A stretch of DNA of 64,000 nt from Caldilineaceae bacterium (lineage in GTDB: Bacteria > Chloroflexota > Anaerolineae > Caldilineales > Caldilineaceae), in NCBI GenBank assembly GCA_958295845.1, contig OY282376.1, positions 571,022 to 635,021 of the forward strand, read 5' to 3'. The position numbers were made by a program, and so were the translations under genes. The notes below the pieces were generated by a model. That model was not told where the DNA came from. It was given only the letters and a program-made list of their open reading frames with translations, and made no database searches. This document shows, piece after piece, positions 28,104 through 37,170 of this stretch. How positions within the stretch are numbered: the stretch's first letter is position 1; every line of letters starts with the position of its first letter.

Positions 28104-29000
28104 ATGAATAAGACTCTCTGGGAACGGATATGGGAGACCAGGGCAGGGTACCTGATGGTCGTGCCCACCCTGGCCTTTCTCCTTATCTTCCAATACTATC
28201 CCGCCGTCTCCGGCCTCTATCGCTCGATGTTCGATTGGAATGCCGGCCTGGCAGGCAACTTCATCGGTCTCTCCAACTTCGTCGAGCTCTTCACCGACGA
28301 CGACGTCTTCATCCGTTCCCTCAAAAATATGGCCCTGCTGACCATCTGGTACCTGTTCGCCTTCGTGGGGCTCTCTACCGGTGTGGCCGTTCTCATCCAC
28401 CGCATTCGCAATGAGCGCTCCAAATATTTCTTCCGCCTGTTTATGATTCTGCCCGTCATCATCCCTGCGGTCGTCCTGATCCTGCTCTGGAAATTCATCT
28501 ACGACTCCACCATCGGTCCCCTCAATACCATCCTCATCGGCGTCGGCCTGCAGGACTGGACCCACGCCTGGCTGGCAGAACCCAAAATCGCCATCTACGC
28601 CGTGATGTTTCGCAACTTCCCCTGGATCGATGGCATCTCCGTCCTGATTTTGCTGGCCGGACTGCAGGCGATCCCAGTCGAAATCATCGAAAGCGGCCTT
28701 CTCGACGGCGCCAGCGGCTGGCGGCGGCTGCGCTACATCGAACTGCCCCTCATCACCGGTCAGATCAAACTGCTGCTCGTACTGACCATTATGTGGGGCG
28801 TGCAGGAGTACACCGCCGTCTGGGCCATGACCCAAGGCGGGCCGATCGACTCAACCCAGGTGCCGGGAATGTGGATGTATTTCAACGCCTTCCGCATCAG
28901 CCGCATGGGCTACGCCTCCGCGATTGGGGTCGTCATGTTCCTGATCACTCTGGTGGCGACGATTCTCAACATGCGTTACATAAGGTCCCAGGAATACTAG
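28104..29000 (+). CDS. sugar ABC transporter permease (CUT1, MalF-like)
   Basis: A 298-residue permease with about six TM helices and the ATPase-contact loop in the form IESGLLDGASGWRRLRYIEL. FQYYPAVSGLYRSMFDW near the N-terminus is typical of UgpA/LacF-type permeases. It lies 54 bp after the binding-protein gene and should form a heterodimer with the next permease. No nucleotide-binding subunit is encoded nearby; CUT1 systems commonly share a genome-wide MsmX/MalK-type ATPase. Confidence 0.92.
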   Translation: MNKTLWERIWETRAGYLMVVPTLAFLLIFQYYPAVSGLYRSMFDWNAGLAGNFIGLSNFVELFTDDDVFIRSLKNMALLTIWYLFAFVGLSTGVAVLIHRIRNERSKYFFRLFMILPVIIPAVVLILLWKFIYDSTIGPLNTILIGVGLQDWTHAWLAEPKIAIYAVMFRNFPWIDGISVLILLAGLQAIPVEIIESGLLDGASGWRRLRYIELPLITGQIKLLLVLTIMWGVQEYTAVWAMTQGGPIDSTQVPGMWMYFNAFRISRMGYASAIGVVMFLITLVATILNMRYIRSQEY

Positions 29001-29028
29001 CAGCATGCACAATACCTGCTCCGCATTT

Positions 29029-29047
29029 CGCAATACGCAATACGCAC
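29029..29047. repeat. CAATACG heptamer repeat
   Basis: About two and a half tandem CGCAATA/CAATACG units in the 65-bp spacer between the two permease genes; the same heptamer is found upstream of the isomerase gene at 20023. Confidence 0.8.
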
Positions 29048-29065
29048 TGCAGTCAGGATCCTGGC

Positions 29066-29935
29066 ATGGTGACACAGAGTAAATCGCTGGCCGGCGGCCC
29101 CGCGCAAAGCCAGGGACGCGGTCTCCACCGCGGCGACAGTTGGCGCATTCCCGCTCTGGCAATACTCTGCCTGCTGATGATCGCCCCGCTGATCATGGCG
29201 ATCATCATTTCCTTCAAGAGCCCCTCCCAGTTCACACGCGTGCCCTTCCTGCCCACCTGGCCCATGCGCTGGGAGAACTACGAGTTCGCCGTACAGATCA
29301 TCAGCCAGTTTCTGCTCAACAGTGTCATCACCAGCGGCGCAACCGTCATCGGCGTGCTCCTGCTCAGTTCACTGGCCGCCTACTCATTCGCCCAGATCCC
29401 ATTTCCCGGCCGCACCTTCGTCTTCTACGCCGTCCTGGCCCTGATGATGGTGCCCGCGTCGCTGACCCTGGTGCCCTCCTTTGTGCTGATCAGGGACCTG
29501 CGCCTGATCAACACGCACTGGTCGCTGATTCTGCCCTGGATCGCTGGCGGACAGATCATCGGCATCCTCATCCTGCGCGCCTTCTTCGAGAGCCTGCCCG
29601 GCGAAATGTTCGACGCCTGCCGCATCGACGGCGCCACCGACTGGCAGATCTATTGGTATGTGGCCCTCCCGCTGACCCGCTCAATGCTGGGCGTTGTCGC
29701 CGTGCTCAACATCCTCGGCACCTGGAACAACCTGATCTGGCCCACCCTGACCCTCCCGGAACGCAAAATGTGGCCGCTCACGCCCGGGCTTTACTCCTAC
29801 ATGGAGCAGTACTACACCAGCTACGGCCGCGTCATGGCCGGGCTGCTTCTCGGCTCAATCCCCCTGGTGATACTCTTCGTATTCACCAGCCGCCTCTTCG
29901 TCGAAGGCCTGACCTCCGGCGCAATCAAGACCTGA
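29066..29935 (+). CDS. sugar ABC transporter permease (CUT1, MalG-like)
   Basis: A 289-residue second permease. ATG 29066 is taken because conserved sequence begins right after it (WRIPALAILCLLMIAPL is the first TM helix); the open frame upstream to 28793 overlaps the previous gene in another frame. The ATPase-contact motif is FDACRIDGATDWQIYWYVAL, and the C-terminus FVEGLTSGAIKT is standard for the family. The ribosome binding site is only moderate (agga). It completes the importer membrane domain. Confidence 0.92.
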   Translation: MVTQSKSLAGGPAQSQGRGLHRGDSWRIPALAILCLLMIAPLIMAIIISFKSPSQFTRVPFLPTWPMRWENYEFAVQIISQFLLNSVITSGATVIGVLLLSSLAAYSFAQIPFPGRTFVFYAVLALMMVPASLTLVPSFVLIRDLRLINTHWSLILPWIAGGQIIGILILRAFFESLPGEMFDACRIDGATDWQIYWYVALPLTRSMLGVVAVLNILGTWNNLIWPTLTLPERKMWPLTPGLYSYMEQYYTSYGRVMAGLLLGSIPLVILFVFTSRLFVEGLTSGAIKT

Positions 29936-29992
29936 CCCGGCTTTCCCATTCGATCGCAGCAAAAATCGACTTTCGAAGCACTGATAAAATAC

Positions 29993-31063
29993 ATGTCCGC
30001 AAATCAAACTACAGTAGATGACAGGACCCAATATGATGTGATAGTGGTCGGATGCGGGGGATGGGGACTCGCCGTGCTCAAAGTGCTCACCGATATGGGC
30101 CTCCGCGTGCTCGGCATCGAGCGCAAGGAGATCTGTAACAACCTCCGGCACTATATGAAGCACATGATGATGCACTCGTATCTCTCCTATATGATACTGG
30201 ATCCGGAGGACGCCATCCTGGCCCGGGAAGGGAACGAGTACCACCCGCAGATCGATGAGCTGATCCAGAGCTACAGCGATTTTGCCGTCAAATTCAATCT
30301 CCCCATCAAGACCCACCACCAGCTTGTCGATATTGAAGGCGCTAAGGATGATTTTGTGCTGGCCGTGCGCGACGGCGAGGGGCGTACGTCCCGGCTGATG
30401 GCGAAGCGGGTCGTGCTGGCGACCGGCTCCTACGACCAACCCAATCTGGCCGGCATTCCCGGTGAGCTGAACGGGTCGGTTCAACACTATTTCCATGAAT
30501 GGGAACACATAAGGGATCAAAGAGTCCTCTTTATGGGCGGCGGCTTCTCTTCCGCCGATGGCATCGTCGCCCTCTGTGCCCGCAACACCATCCTCTGGGT
30601 CGTACGCAAATCAAGCGACGCGGTCGAAGATATGCTGCACCTCCAGAAGACCAAATGGGGTCAACACGATGCCCGCCTCGTCAACACCGAAATCCTGACT
30701 GAAAGCCAGGTCATCTCGCTGGAAAACAACACCGCGATTGTGCAGACCCCCGACGGCCAGAAAACGTGGGACTTTGATCTCTGCTACATGCTCTTCGGCC
30801 ATAGACCTGACCAGGACCTTTACACACGTCTCCTCAACGGGAATCTCGATTTTGTCGAAGAAACATTCGAATCCTGCCAGCGCCCCGGCCTCTATCTCGT
30901 TGGCGCGCTCGCCAAGAAACACCTGGAACATATCGGCCTGACCCACAATCTCTGCCCCGACAATGAGGGAGAGCGCTACATCGAGCGTATTCAGACAGCC
31001 ATGCAGCAAGAGTTCGGCCGCAACTGTCAGCAAATCAACTTACCACTGACCACTGACCACTGA
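29993..31063 (+). CDS. FAD/NAD(P)-binding oxidoreductase (flavin monooxygenase-like)
   Basis: A 356-residue two-dinucleotide-binding-domain flavoprotein. The FAD-binding motif is VVGCGGWGLAVLKVL (Gly20-Gly25 region), a WG variant of GxGxxG. VVLATGSYDQPNLAGIPG corresponds to the ATG motif, and a second nucleotide-binding loop is seen at about 177-190 (VLFMGGGFSSADG). The size and motifs resemble class B flavin monooxygenase or thioredoxin-reductase-like enzymes. It stands 58 bp after the importer and before an unrecognised gene and a corrinoid protein. It might oxidise the imported sugar derivative or supply electrons; both are inference. No clear RBS precedes ATG. Confidence 0.75.
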   Translation: MSANQTTVDDRTQYDVIVVGCGGWGLAVLKVLTDMGLRVLGIERKEICNNLRHYMKHMMMHSYLSYMILDPEDAILAREGNEYHPQIDELIQSYSDFAVKFNLPIKTHHQLVDIEGAKDDFVLAVRDGEGRTSRLMAKRVVLATGSYDQPNLAGIPGELNGSVQHYFHEWEHIRDQRVLFMGGGFSSADGIVALCARNTILWVVRKSSDAVEDMLHLQKTKWGQHDARLVNTEILTESQVISLENNTAIVQTPDGQKTWDFDLCYMLFGHRPDQDLYTRLLNGNLDFVEETFESCQRPGLYLVGALAKKHLEHIGLTHNLCPDNEGERYIERIQTAMQQEFGRNCQQINLPLTTDH

Positions 31064-31076
31064 CCACCGACCACTG
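31043..31076. repeat. GACCACT heptamer repeat overlapping a gene end
   Basis: Four to five 7-bp units span the stop of the flavoprotein gene, so its last codons (LTTDH) are written by the repeat. The gene end was apparently created or altered by repeat insertion. Confidence 0.8.
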
Positions 31077-31084
31077 GTATTCCC

Positions 31085-31897
31085 ATGCACACAAGCCAGG
31101 CACTCCGCTCAACACATTTCGAATACCGCCGCCCAGACGCCGGCGAGCGCGTCGCCTTCAGCGCCTTTTGCGCTGGTTACCACGATCAGGACCGCGTCGG
31201 CGTCGTCTCGCCCCACCTGGAAGATGGCGTCCTCCACACCGCCTACGCCCTGTTGGCCCTCACCACCGCTTTCTATGATGTGCAGCGGGCAGGCGGCAGC
31301 GACTTTTTCATCTACCCGCAACATTTCGCCTTCATCGGCGAGGACTCATCAACAATCTCTGCTGCGCACGCTGAGAATGGCAGCGCAGACCGAGTTGGCA
31401 TCGCAACCGGAGCCGGCCGCCTGGACCTGACCCTGGACGAAGCCGGAATCGGCGGCGCCTGGGCCTGGCTCGATGTCTGGCCGAAGTCGAACTGGTTCAC
31501 GGCCCCTGTTACGCCCGCCGCCATGCTCCAGAAGGTCTTCGACCTCCACATCAACCGCCTGTTCTGGCCGCAGGACTTCACGCCCAAAAGCCGGCAAGAG
31601 CAGGATACGGAGAACGGGGACACAACAGACATTCCATTGCCCGACTACGCCCGCAGAATGCTGAAGACGCGCCTCAAATCCGTCTACTACTACAACACAT
31701 CTGCGCCAACTGTCGAGATCTGCGCGGCTCAGCCGGCCGTGGATATCGTTCAGTTTAGCATGGAGCGCCTGCCGGAAGAGGTGCAGCAAACGTTGCCGCA
31801 AGACACCCATCCGGCGCGCCCCCCGGGCCAGGAATCATACCGGCAGGTGGGCGTAGACGAATTCCTCGAGGATATGGAGACATGTTTCACCGCTTGA
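31085..31897 (+). CDS. unrecognised protein in the corrinoid/sugar cluster
   Basis: A 270-residue soluble protein that I do not recognise. It has no signal peptide or TM helix. Aromatic-rich stretches (WAWLDVWPKSNWF, INRLFWPQDF, SVYYYNTS) suggest a compact globular fold, and the last 60 residues are Pro/Gln-rich and acidic. Codon use looks like that of its neighbours. It lies 21 bp after the flavoprotein gene and 93 bp before the corrinoid-protein gene on the same strand, so it probably belongs to the same operon. There is no basis for a function beyond that context. Confidence 0.65.
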   Translation: MHTSQALRSTHFEYRRPDAGERVAFSAFCAGYHDQDRVGVVSPHLEDGVLHTAYALLALTTAFYDVQRAGGSDFFIYPQHFAFIGEDSSTISAAHAENGSADRVGIATGAGRLDLTLDEAGIGGAWAWLDVWPKSNWFTAPVTPAAMLQKVFDLHINRLFWPQDFTPKSRQEQDTENGDTTDIPLPDYARRMLKTRLKSVYYYNTSAPTVEICAAQPAVDIVQFSMERLPEEVQQTLPQDTHPARPPGQESYRQVGVDEFLEDMETCFTA

Positions 31898-31990
31898 AAA
31901 GCTGAATTCGCTGTCGTTTCGCAATGTGAACGCAATACGCCTCGTTGATACGAGAAGGAAGAATCGCTGTCCGAACTGGAGGCAGACCAC

Positions 31991-32761
31991 ATGAGCCGTG
32001 AAGAAGAGATCAAGAGAGAGTTGTACGAAAACACGCTTTCAGGACGCGCGCCCATCACCGAAAAGCTCACGCAGGAAGGCATCGACCTGGGCATGGACCC
32101 GCTTGACATCCTCTTCCAGGCGCTGATTCCCGCGCTCCAGGAAGTGGGTCGTCTCTTCGAGATCGGCGAATACTTTGTGCCCGAAATGATGATCTCCGCC
32201 AAAGCAATGCAACGCGCCATGGCGATCCTGCAGCCCATCCTCGGCGACACCGGTGTCGAACCCGTCGGCAAGGTCCTGATGCTGACCGTCAAGGGCGATG
32301 TCCACGACATCGGCAAAAACCTGTGCATCATCATGCTCGAAGGCGCCGGCTTTGAAGTGATCGATATGGGCGTCAATGTCAGCCCGGAGAGACTGATCGA
32401 CGCCGTCAACGAGCATCAGCCGCAACTGGTCGGCTTCTCCGCCTTCCTCACCACCACCATGCCCTTCTTCAAGACCAATATCGAAGCGCTGGAGGACGCC
32501 GGCCTGCGCGACAAGGTCCGAGTCATGGTGGGCGGCGCGCCCATCACCCTGGAGTACGCAATGAGCGTCGGCGCCGACGGCTTTGGTCCGGACGCCAGCC
32601 AGTCCGTAAAGCTGGCCAAGCGCCTCATGGTCGACATGGGCTATGAAGTCGAACAGGACGGAGACGGCGCATCCTCCGACGGTGAATCGGCCATGCGCGC
32701 CGCCGTCGACGCCGTGGAAGGCCTGATGCGAAAGGCCGAGGAAGAGCATGTCAGTGGCTAA
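31991..32761 (+). CDS. corrinoid (cobalamin-binding) protein, MtaC/MtbC-like
   Basis: A 256-residue B12 protein of the methyltransferase corrinoid family. An N-terminal helical cap domain (about 1-90) precedes the Rossmann-like B12 domain. The cobalt-ligating motif DxHxxG is Asp103-Val-His105-Asp-Ile-Gly108, and VGGAPIT near 180 contacts the nucleotide tail. In methanol, methylamine and aryl-O-demethylase systems such proteins shuttle a methyl group from a substrate-specific methyltransferase to a UroD-like MtaA/MtbA. A UroD-like gene occurs 4.4 kb downstream. The C-terminal 40-residue acidic tail is an extension. No reductive activator (RACo/RamA) is present. Confidence 0.92.
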   Translation: MSREEEIKRELYENTLSGRAPITEKLTQEGIDLGMDPLDILFQALIPALQEVGRLFEIGEYFVPEMMISAKAMQRAMAILQPILGDTGVEPVGKVLMLTVKGDVHDIGKNLCIIMLEGAGFEVIDMGVNVSPERLIDAVNEHQPQLVGFSAFLTTTMPFFKTNIEALEDAGLRDKVRVMVGGAPITLEYAMSVGADGFGPDASQSVKLAKRLMVDMGYEVEQDGDGASSDGESAMRAAVDAVEGLMRKAEEEHVSG

Positions 32762-32788
32762 CTACCGCAGTCAACAAAGGGAAAGAGA

Positions 32789-34252
32789 ATGAGCAGCCAA
32801 CGCAAAACAGTTCGTCCCCGTATCGGGATATTTGGTATCGGCCTCGGCGAGTACTGGCCGCAGTTTCCAGGCCTGAAAGAGCAGCTCGAAGGCTATCAGT
32901 CGCAGGTTGAGAACCGCGTCGGCCAGTGGGCCGACGTCGTCAGCGCCGGCCTGGTCGATAACGCCCCCGCCGGGCGCGCAGCCGGAGACCTCTTCCAGCG
33001 CGAGCAGGTCGATATGGTCTACTGCTACGTCGGCACCTACGCCACCAGCTCAACCGTCCTGCCCGCCGTTCAAATCCCCAAAGTCCCCGTCCTCGTCCTC
33101 AATCTCCAGCCCTCTGCCGCGCTCGACTACGCCAACACCGACACCAAAGAGTGGCTGGCCAACTGCTGCGCCTGCTGCGTACCGGAGCTCAGTGCCGTTT
33201 TCCACCGCTGCGATATCGATTTTCACGTCGTCTCCGGCATGTTGGCAGAGGAAGAAGGCTGCGAAGAGCCGGCCCGCCGCGCCTGGGCCGAGATCCAGGA
33301 CTGGACCCAGGCCGCCGGCGCCCTGCGCACCCTGCGCCGCAGCCGCATGGGTGTCCTCGGTCACACCTACCCCGGCATGCTCGACATGTACAGCGACTTC
33401 ACCCAGCACCACGGTCAACTCGGCACCCACATCGAGATTCTGGAAATGTGCGACCTGGCGCAGATGGTCAATGGCGTAACCCCGGCCGCAGTCAAAGCCA
33501 AGGAAGAAGAAGCGCTTGCCATCTTCGACCTGGCTGAAGACTCCCCCTCAGATCCGCTCGCAACCCGTCCCTCCCCCGAGGCCCTCGACTGGGCCTATCG
33601 CGTCGCCGTCGGCCTCGATCGCCTCGTCGCCGACTTCGACCTCGACGGCCTCACCTACTACTATCGCGGTCTCGACGGCAACGAATACGAACGGATCGCG
33701 GCCGGATTCGCCTTGGGTTGCTCGCTGCTCACCTCAAGCGGCGTGCCCTGCAGCGGCGAGGGCGATCTCAAGAACTGCCAGGTGATGAAAATCGTCGACA
33801 CCTTCGGCGCCGGCGGCAGCTACTCCGAGGTCACCGCCATGGACTTCCGCGAAGAATTCATCCTCGCCGGCCACGACGGCCCCTTCCACATCGACATTGC
33901 CGAAGGCCGGCCCCTGCTGCGCGGCCTCGCCCTCTACCACGGCAAACACGGCGAAGGCGTCGGCGTCGAAACCCAGGTCAAACACGGCCCCGTCACCGTC
34001 CTTTCCATGACCCAGACCCGCCAGGGCAATCTCAAGTTGCTCGCCGCCCAGGCCGAAAGCATACCCGGCCCCGTCCTCCAGATCGGCAACACCGACAGCC
34101 GCCTCAAATTCTCGCTCGGCCCCGCCGACTTCATCAACGCCTGGTGCAAGGAGGGCCCGACCCACCATTTCGCCCTCGGCGTCGGCCAAATCCTGCCCAA
34201 AATAGAAAAATTCGCCAGCATCGCCAACCTTGAGCTCAAGGTAATCTGCTAG
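32789..34252 (+). CDS. L-fucose/L-arabinose isomerase family protein
   Basis: A 487-residue protein of the arabinose/fucose isomerase fold (COG2160-like). The N-terminal nucleotide-binding-like domain is seen as RPRIGIFGIGLGEYWPQF, the middle contains VYCYVGTYATSSTVLP and LNLQPSAALDY, and the C-terminal barrel carries FHIDIAEGRP and VLQIGNTDSRLKF. The Mn-binding Glu/Glu/His set of real isomerases cannot be confirmed by eye, so it may be a divergent ketol isomerase. It follows the corrinoid gene by 27 bp, with an RBS (aaaggga), and is certainly co-transcribed with it. Confidence 0.82.
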   Translation: MSSQRKTVRPRIGIFGIGLGEYWPQFPGLKEQLEGYQSQVENRVGQWADVVSAGLVDNAPAGRAAGDLFQREQVDMVYCYVGTYATSSTVLPAVQIPKVPVLVLNLQPSAALDYANTDTKEWLANCCACCVPELSAVFHRCDIDFHVVSGMLAEEEGCEEPARRAWAEIQDWTQAAGALRTLRRSRMGVLGHTYPGMLDMYSDFTQHHGQLGTHIEILEMCDLAQMVNGVTPAAVKAKEEEALAIFDLAEDSPSDPLATRPSPEALDWAYRVAVGLDRLVADFDLDGLTYYYRGLDGNEYERIAAGFALGCSLLTSSGVPCSGEGDLKNCQVMKIVDTFGAGGSYSEVTAMDFREEFILAGHDGPFHIDIAEGRPLLRGLALYHGKHGEGVGVETQVKHGPVTVLSMTQTRQGNLKLLAAQAESIPGPVLQIGNTDSRLKFSLGPADFINAWCKEGPTHHFALGVGQILPKIEKFASIANLELKVIC

Positions 34253-34405
34253 CTCCCGCCAACACCAGGAAAGACCGCTCAACCTTGTTACCTGAAGAAT
34301 GCCCGCAAGCACGAATGAAACGACTCTACAGTGGTCAATCTTGAGAGAGCAACCCCGAACGAGTGGTGTTACTAAAAACTAGAAACTCAAAACAGAAAAC
34401 TGGAA

Positions 34406-37111
34406 ATGATCACGCCAACCCAACTAACCACCGAATACGCCCCGAACCCCATCAACATCGACACGCCCCAGCCCCGCTTCGGCTGGATCCTCGAGTCAGA
34501 CCGCCGCAACCAGTCCCAATCAGCCTATCAGCTCCTCGTCGCCAGCAGCGCCGAGAACCTAAACGCCGGCCGCGCCGACAAATGGGACAGCGGCAAAGTG
34601 ACCTCGGACCGCTCCGTCAATGTGCCATACACCGGCAGCAGCCTCGCCAGCGACGAGACCTGCTACTGGCAATTACGCGTGTGGGACCAGGACGGCCACG
34701 CCAGCGCCTACAGCGAACCGGCCTCCTTCACCATGGGCCTGCTCAACGAAAGCGACTGGACCGGCCACTGGATCGGAGCGCCTGTCGATGTCGCCTCACC
34801 CCTCCTGCGCAATGCGTTCGACCTCACCAAGCCCGTCACCCGCGCCCGTCTCCACATCTCTGGCCTGGGCTGGTACGAGCTCTATCTCAACGGCCAGCGC
34901 GTCGGCGACCATGTCCTCGACCCCGCCACCAGCGATTACACCCAGCGCGTCCTCTACGTAACCTACGACGTAACCGAGCAGTTGCAATCCGGCGCCAATG
35001 TCGTCGGCGTTATGCTCGGCAACGGCTGGTACAGCGAACCCGGCTGGGAACACCGCTACGGCGACTCCCCGCGCCTGCGCATGCAGATGACCGTCGAACA
35101 AATCGACGGCAGCACCACCGTCATAGCATCCGGCGCCGGCTGGAAAACCGCCCCCGGACCCATCACCCGCAACGACCTCTACGGCGGCGAGACCTACGAC
35201 GCCCGGCGTGAGCAACCCGGTTGGGCATCAGCCGGGTTCGACGATTCCAGCTGGGACGCGGTCGTCGAAATGGACGCCCCCGGCGGCACAATGGTTGCGC
35301 AGGTGATGCCGCCCATCCGCGTGCAGCAAGACTTGCAGCCGGTAAGCGTCAGCCAGCCCCGGGACGGCGTCCACGTCTATGAACTGAACCAGCTATTCGG
35401 CGGCTGGGCCAGGCTGCGGCTCAAGGGCGAACGCGGCGCCAAAGTGACCATCAAGTATGCCTGCCAAGTCCTCGAAGAGAGCGGCCTCGTCGACCAGGAG
35501 TCCGGCGAGTTCTACTACCGCCACCGCTCCCGCGCGAGCGCCCACGTAGAAGGCGACGAGATCGACGTCTACATCCTCAAGGGCGACCCGGACGGCGAAA
35601 CCTACGAGCCGCGCTTTACCTACCACCCTGTGCGCTACGTTCAGGTCGAGAGCGACTGCCCCATCACCATCGAAGAGCTCGAAGGTCGCGTGGTCTTTTC
35701 CGACGTCGACCTCTCCGGCGGCTTCGAATGCTCCAATCCAACCTTTAACCGCATCCACGAACTCGTGCACTGGACAGTCACCAACGGGCTCTTCGGCATC
35801 CCCCTCGACTGCCTGCACCGCGAGCACTGGGCCTGGACCGACCCGGCCACCATCGCCTCATCACTCTACCCCCGCAAGCACATGCCCCGCTTCTGGACAA
35901 AATGGCTCGACGACATCAAGGACGCCCAGCTCGAAGACGGCAGCGTCCCCGACATCTGCCCCAACTACGTCCAGCGCGACGATCCCGACCCGGCCTGGGG
36001 CGGCAACTACCCCATCCTCGTCTGGTATCTCTACCAGTACTTCGACGACAGCCGCATCCTCGAAGAGCATTACGACGCCATCCGCCTCTGGACCGACTAT
36101 CTCACCTCCGTGGCTGAGAACCACATCGTCAACGAAGGCCACTACGGCGACCACATGCTGCCCGGCGCCAGACCAGGCGAAGAAGAGTTCGTCTCCTCGG
36201 AGACGCCGCCGCCCCTGCTCTGGACCGGCTACTACTACCTCAACGCGGCCATCATCTCAAAGGTCGCAGACTACCTCGGCAAGGAAGATGAGGCCGCCCA
36301 CTACGGCAGCCTGGCGGAACAGATCAAGGACGCCCTCAACAGCGAGTGGCTCGACCCCGTTGCCCACCGCTACGCCACCGGCTCCCAGACCGCCAACCTC
36401 TTCCCGCTCGCCCTCGGCATCGTCCCCCCGGCCAGCGAGGCCGGTGTCGTCCAGGACATCGTCCACAACATCGTCGACGCCTGGGGCGGCCACCACCACA
36501 CCGGCAACACCGGCGTCACCTGCCTCATCGACGCCCTGACACAATACGGGCAGGGGGAAGTCCTCCACGACCTCGTCGCCACCCCCACCTATCCCGGCTG
36601 GGGCTACATGGTCGAGCAGGGCGCCACCACCATCTGGGAGTCCTGGAGCCTGCAGAGCACCGTCGGCGCCGCCGAAAGCATGATCATGTGGGCCTCCATC
36701 GACGAATTCTTCTACAACGACCTCGCCGGCATCAAAGGCCCCGACTACCACGGACCCGCCACCATGACGCCCGGCTTCCGCGAGATTCATATCGAGCCGC
36801 ACCCCCTCGGCGACCTCGAACACGCCCGCGCCACAATGAGGACAGTACACGGCGAACTCTCCTCCCACTGGCGGCGCACCGACCAATCCATATCGCTCGA
36901 AGTCACCATCCCGGTCAACAGCCGCGCCCGCGTCAGCCTGCCCACACTGGGCCTGAGCAACATTTCCGTCAGCGAAAACGGCATCACTATCTGGCAAGAC
37001 AACGCCTACCATTCAGGCCCCGACGGCGTCACATCCGCCAGCCCCCGCGCCGGCTATATCGACGTCAACATAGGCTCCGGCACCTACCACTTCGAACTCA
37101 CCGGTTCTTAA
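34406..37111 (+). CDS. alpha-L-rhamnosidase, glycoside hydrolase family 78
   Basis: A 901-residue GH78 enzyme releasing terminal L-rhamnose. Domains in order: a fibronectin-like beta domain (1-110), the rhamnosidase N-terminal lectin-like domain (about 130-290, with GLGWYELYLNGQRVG), a beta linker (300-440), the (alpha/alpha)6 catalytic domain (about 440-780, with DCLHREHWAWTDPA replacing the usual DxPQRDERxGWTGD while keeping the Glu, and TIWESWS late in the domain), and a C-terminal beta domain. No signal peptide is visible, so it acts in the cytoplasm on imported oligosaccharides. With the GH105-type gene it indicates a pectin- or ulvan-type substrate. Confidence 0.93.
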   Translation: MITPTQLTTEYAPNPINIDTPQPRFGWILESDRRNQSQSAYQLLVASSAENLNAGRADKWDSGKVTSDRSVNVPYTGSSLASDETCYWQLRVWDQDGHASAYSEPASFTMGLLNESDWTGHWIGAPVDVASPLLRNAFDLTKPVTRARLHISGLGWYELYLNGQRVGDHVLDPATSDYTQRVLYVTYDVTEQLQSGANVVGVMLGNGWYSEPGWEHRYGDSPRLRMQMTVEQIDGSTTVIASGAGWKTAPGPITRNDLYGGETYDARREQPGWASAGFDDSSWDAVVEMDAPGGTMVAQVMPPIRVQQDLQPVSVSQPRDGVHVYELNQLFGGWARLRLKGERGAKVTIKYACQVLEESGLVDQESGEFYYRHRSRASAHVEGDEIDVYILKGDPDGETYEPRFTYHPVRYVQVESDCPITIEELEGRVVFSDVDLSGGFECSNPTFNRIHELVHWTVTNGLFGIPLDCLHREHWAWTDPATIASSLYPRKHMPRFWTKWLDDIKDAQLEDGSVPDICPNYVQRDDPDPAWGGNYPILVWYLYQYFDDSRILEEHYDAIRLWTDYLTSVAENHIVNEGHYGDHMLPGARPGEEEFVSSETPPPLLWTGYYYLNAAIISKVADYLGKEDEAAHYGSLAEQIKDALNSEWLDPVAHRYATGSQTANLFPLALGIVPPASEAGVVQDIVHNIVDAWGGHHHTGNTGVTCLIDALTQYGQGEVLHDLVATPTYPGWGYMVEQGATTIWESWSLQSTVGAAESMIMWASIDEFFYNDLAGIKGPDYHGPATMTPGFREIHIEPHPLGDLEHARATMRTVHGELSSHWRRTDQSISLEVTIPVNSRARVSLPTLGLSNISVSENGITIWQDNAYHSGPDGVTSASPRAGYIDVNIGSGTYHFELTGS

Positions 37112-37112
37112 C

Positions 37113-37156
37113 CAGCAACTGACCACTGATCACCGACCACTGACCACCGCAGTTCC
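37113..37156. repeat. GACCACT heptamer block ending in cagttcc
   Basis: Imperfect 7-bp units in the 59-bp spacer before the UroD-like gene. The block ends with (c)gcagttcc directly upstream of the ribosome binding site, an arrangement repeated before several genes in this window. Confidence 0.8.
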
Positions 37157-37170
37157 AAAGGAGCAGGATC

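Noticed and set aside
29993..31063. calling the flavoprotein a thioredoxin reductase
   Set aside because: There is no redox-active CxxC motif, and both nucleotide-binding motifs are variant; only a general flavin oxidoreductase call is supported.
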